From contig CAJWVP010000102.1 in assembly GCA_913048145.1 (NCBI GenBank), positions 1 through 8,842 of the forward strand: a stretch of 8,842 bases of DNA, given 5' to 3'. The notes beneath the pieces were generated by a model. It made no database searches, was not told the DNA's origin, and worked only from the letters and a program-made list of their open reading frames with translations. Of the stretch, positions 6,976 through 8,842 are shown one piece after another. Each line of letters begins with the position of its first letter. The first letter of the stretch is position 1. The stretch comes from an uncultured Rhodospirillaceae bacterium (GTDB lineage Bacteria > Pseudomonadota > Alphaproteobacteria > Rhodospirillales > Casp-alpha2). A program made the position numbers and the translations under genes.

Positions 6976-7849
6976 CCTTCAACCAAATTTCCTTATCAAA
7001 CGCCACATTATCCCCGAAGAAGTGGACGACCCGCTCTAGGCCCTCCAACCCCTTAAGGTCGTAAACCTTGGTCGGTGTTAAAAGCGTCTCCTTCTCGTCG
7101 TAGGCCTCGACCCATGCCTCGCAAGTCTGCAACGTGCTCTGGCGCTGTACAACGTCCCAGATGTAGTAGTGGTGCGGAATGATGACCCGGGGCTTCAGAG
7201 TCTCGATGATGTGCGCTGTATGGATATGCCCCATGACGTGCTGGGAAGCGTCGATGGGCAGGAGGGCGATGTCGATGTGGCCCAGGGCCTTCCAGATGTC
7301 TTCGGGCGGGTCGTGGCGGTTGTCGCCCCAATGGACGATCTTAATGCCGCCGGTCTCCAACACGATCAGGCAATGGTCCCAGGAACGGGGATTATCCGGC
7401 GGCTCCACGTCGACGCCGTGGAAGAGCTTGTGGATCTTCTTGAAGTCATAGATCGCGCAGCTTGTGTCGATCGCATGCTTGTCCGCGTAGCCGGTGATTG
7501 TCATGTCCCCAAACTTGTACTGACCGATCAAGCGGTCAAGTAGCACGTGGGCATCCAGACGGTGCAGGGCATCATGGTCGAAGTGCGCGTGGGTCGAAGC
7601 ACCGATGTCCACTTCCGTGATTGGAAAGTCGTGGAAGTACCAGTCCCATTTACGCGACGGGTGGTTGCGCCATGGATCGATCATCACCGACACACCCTTC
7701 GGCGAAGTGATCTTAAAGGCCGAAGAGCCGAAGTAGGCGACCTCCACCAGACCGTCCTTGGCGGGCGACGTGTCCTTTTGCAGTTCGATCATCCGGTTGT
7801 GGTTCGACGTCATCTGCCAGACGTTCAAACCAGTATCGATATCCACCAC
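6965..7849 (-). CDS. MBL-fold metal-dependent hydrolase
   Basis: This 294-residue cytoplasmic protein has a metallo-beta-lactamase fold. The metal motif HxHxDH is 'THAHFDHD' (His87, His89, Asp91, His92). Further ligands are expected at His173/Asp176 in 'IVHWGDNRHD' and His226 or His227 in 'VIIPHHYYIWD'. 'VSVMIDPW' before the motif is the usual strand leading into the site. It looks closest in style to the UlaG / UPF0173 branch (lactonases and related hydrolases), but the substrate is unknown. The start is GTG at 7849, chosen because GAGGA (7857-7861) lies 7 bases before it; ATG candidates at residues 13 and 20 lack such a site. It follows the TRAP permease gene by 10 bases, and its ribosome binding site overlaps that gene's stop codon, so both belong to one operon. 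It converges on the DUF1445 gene. Confidence 0.9.
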   Translation of the reverse strand: MVDIDTGLNVWQMTSNHNRMIELQKDTSPAKDGLVEVAYFGSSAFKITSPKGVSVMIDPWRNHPSRKWDWYFHDFPITEVDIGASTHAHFDHDALHRLDAHVLLDRLIGQYKFGDMTITGYADKHAIDTSCAIYDFKKIHKLFHGVDVEPPDNPRSWDHCLIVLETGGIKIVHWGDNRHDPPEDIWKALGHIDIALLPIDASQHVMGHIHTAHIIETLKPRVIIPHHYYIWDVVQRQSTLQTCEAWVEAYDEKETLLTPTKVYDLKGLEGLERVVHFFGDNVAFDKEIWLKEGC

Positions 7850-7856
7850 GTTTCAG

Positions 7857-7861
7857 TCCTC
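7857..7861 (-). promoter_or_regulatory. Ribosome binding site of the MBL hydrolase overlapping the dctM stop
   Basis: GAGGA on the - strand shares bases with the TGA stop of the TRAP permease gene (7860-7862) and lies 7 bases before the GTG start. It decides this start and indicates translational coupling. Confidence 0.6.
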
Positions 7862-8842
7862 AGTGGTAGACGAGCTGTGGCAACCAAAGCGCCAGGTCCG
7901 GGAAGAATAACAGGAACGCGATCAGGAAGAACATGCCGAACAAGAACGGCACGGCACCATAACTTACGTCATTGAAATTGCCACCGCGCGCCCGAATTCC
8001 ATGCACCACGTAAAGGTTGATGCCGATGGGCGGCGTAATCAGCGCGGCTTCCATTAATACTGTGATCATGATCCCGAACCATACGGGATCGAAGCCCAGG
8101 TAAACGATGATTGGGAACACCACAGGGATCGTGGTCAACATCATCGAGAGCGTCTCCATGAACATGCCCAACAGCAGATAAAAGCAGATGATCACAATCA
8201 TCGTCTGCATGGGCGTCCAGCCCAGTTCCTTGATACCCTCCAGGATAGCCTGTGTGACCCCCATGAAGCCAAGCACGAAATTCAAAAACACGGCCGCAAG
8301 AATGATCAGCATGATCATCGCCGTCGATCGCATGGTGCCCTCAAAGGCTTCCTTCAGCATCTCGAGGTTTAGGGCCTTGTTCCAGGCCGCAATGAACAAC
8401 GCGAAGCAAACCCCGATGGAGGCGGCCTCCGTTGGGGTCGCGATCCCGGCGTAGATAGAGCCGACCACGGCCATAAAGAGCAATACGGGCGGCAACAGAT
8501 CTGGTAGCACCTTGATCCGCGATTCCCAGGTGGTCTCCACCCTGTCACCATCGAAACTCGGCCGCCACAGGCAGGCTACCGCGATCACCCCCATGAATAG
8601 CAATGCCAACGCTATGCCGGGGAAAATGCCGGCCAGATAGAGCTCCGGCACGGAGGTATCGGTCAACAGCCCATAAATGATCAGGTTAATGGACGGCGGC
8701 ACCAGAATACCCAGCGTGCCGCCTGCCGCGAGCGATCCCAGGAACAAGCGTTCATTGTAGTTCCGCTTTTCGATTTCAGGGTAGGCGACCGTGCCGACCG
8801 TGGCGGCCGTCGCGACGGATGACCCAGAAGAAGCCGCAAAAA
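7860..8842 (-). CDS. dctM: TRAP transporter large permease subunit, DctM type (N-terminal part beyond the window edge)
   Basis: The frame is open from base 8840 to the stop at 7860-7862, giving 326 residues of the C-terminal three quarters of a protein normally about 425-430 long. It is the 12-helix membrane channel subunit of a tripartite ATP-independent periplasmic transporter, which takes up organic acids and similar solutes with sodium, guided by a periplasmic binding protein. Signatures: 'AASSGSSVATAATVGTVA' at the edge, 'GGTLGILVPPSINLIIYG', 'IATPTEAASIGVCFALFIAA' and a late 'ITPPIGINLYVVHG', separated by many hydrophobic helices. An apparent TTG start at 8747 is internal, since the conserved motif lies upstream of it. 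The DctP and DctQ partners should lie to the right, outside the window. The MBL hydrolase is coupled downstream. The substrate cannot be told from this subunit. Confidence 0.93.
   Translation of the reverse strand, partial: FAASSGSSVATAATVGTVAYPEIEKRNYNERLFLGSLAAGGTLGILVPPSINLIIYGLLTDTSVPELYLAGIFPGIALALLFMGVIAVACLWRPSFDGDRVETTWESRIKVLPDLLPPVLLFMAVVGSIYAGIATPTEAASIGVCFALFIAAWNKALNLEMLKEAFEGTMRSTAMIMLIILAAVFLNFVLGFMGVTQAILEGIKELGWTPMQTMIVIICFYLLLGMFMETLSMMLTTIPVVFPIIVYLGFDPVWFGIMITVLMEAALITPPIGINLYVVHGIRARGGNFNDVSYGAVPFLFGMFFLIAFLLFFPDLALWLPQLVYH

Overview
The window is a stretch of chromosome from an alphaproteobacterium. The main evidence is the run tpiA - secG - pyrG - kdsA in one direction, a gene order common in that class, together with SecG, CTP synthase and KdsA sequences of the alphaproteobacterial type and a TRAP transporter next door. 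The order (Rhodospirillales-like or a marine relative) is a guess. kdsA implies a Gram-negative envelope with Kdo-containing lipopolysaccharide.

Left part (2-4920), + strand. The 3' part of an acyl-CoA thioesterase-like gene enters from the left edge. Then come triosephosphate isomerase (tpiA), a 527-base gap, the SecG subunit of the Sec translocon, CTP synthase (pyrG) and Kdo-8-phosphate synthase (kdsA). pyrG and kdsA are tightly coupled: the kdsA ribosome binding site overlaps the pyrG stop codon. The tpiA-secG gap is not empty. It holds the decayed 3' end of a LysR-type (GcvA-like) regulator gene with an in-frame stop and a frameshift, followed by a probable secG promoter.

Middle part (4921-6961), + strand. 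Where eno often follows kdsA in relatives, this window has a small acidic protein of unknown function, directly coupled to a PcaD-like alpha/beta hydrolase (2 bases apart). A DUF1445 (YcsI-type, putative hydro-lyase) gene follows with its own well-formed candidate promoter.

Right part (6965-8842), - strand. A TRAP transporter large permease subunit (DctM type, cut by the right edge) is followed 10 bases later by an MBL-fold metal-dependent hydrolase. This pair converges on the DUF1445 gene with only 3 bases between the stop codons.

The left part is core metabolism and envelope biogenesis. The middle and right parts look like accessory uptake and catabolism: a TRAP importer for an organic acid or similar solute, an MBL hydrolase, a DUF1445 enzyme and an alpha/beta hydrolase. 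That they share one substrate pathway is only an inference from proximity. I see no CRISPR array, tRNA, rRNA, insertion sequence, phage gene or defence system. The least explained items are the small acidic protein and the LysR remnant.
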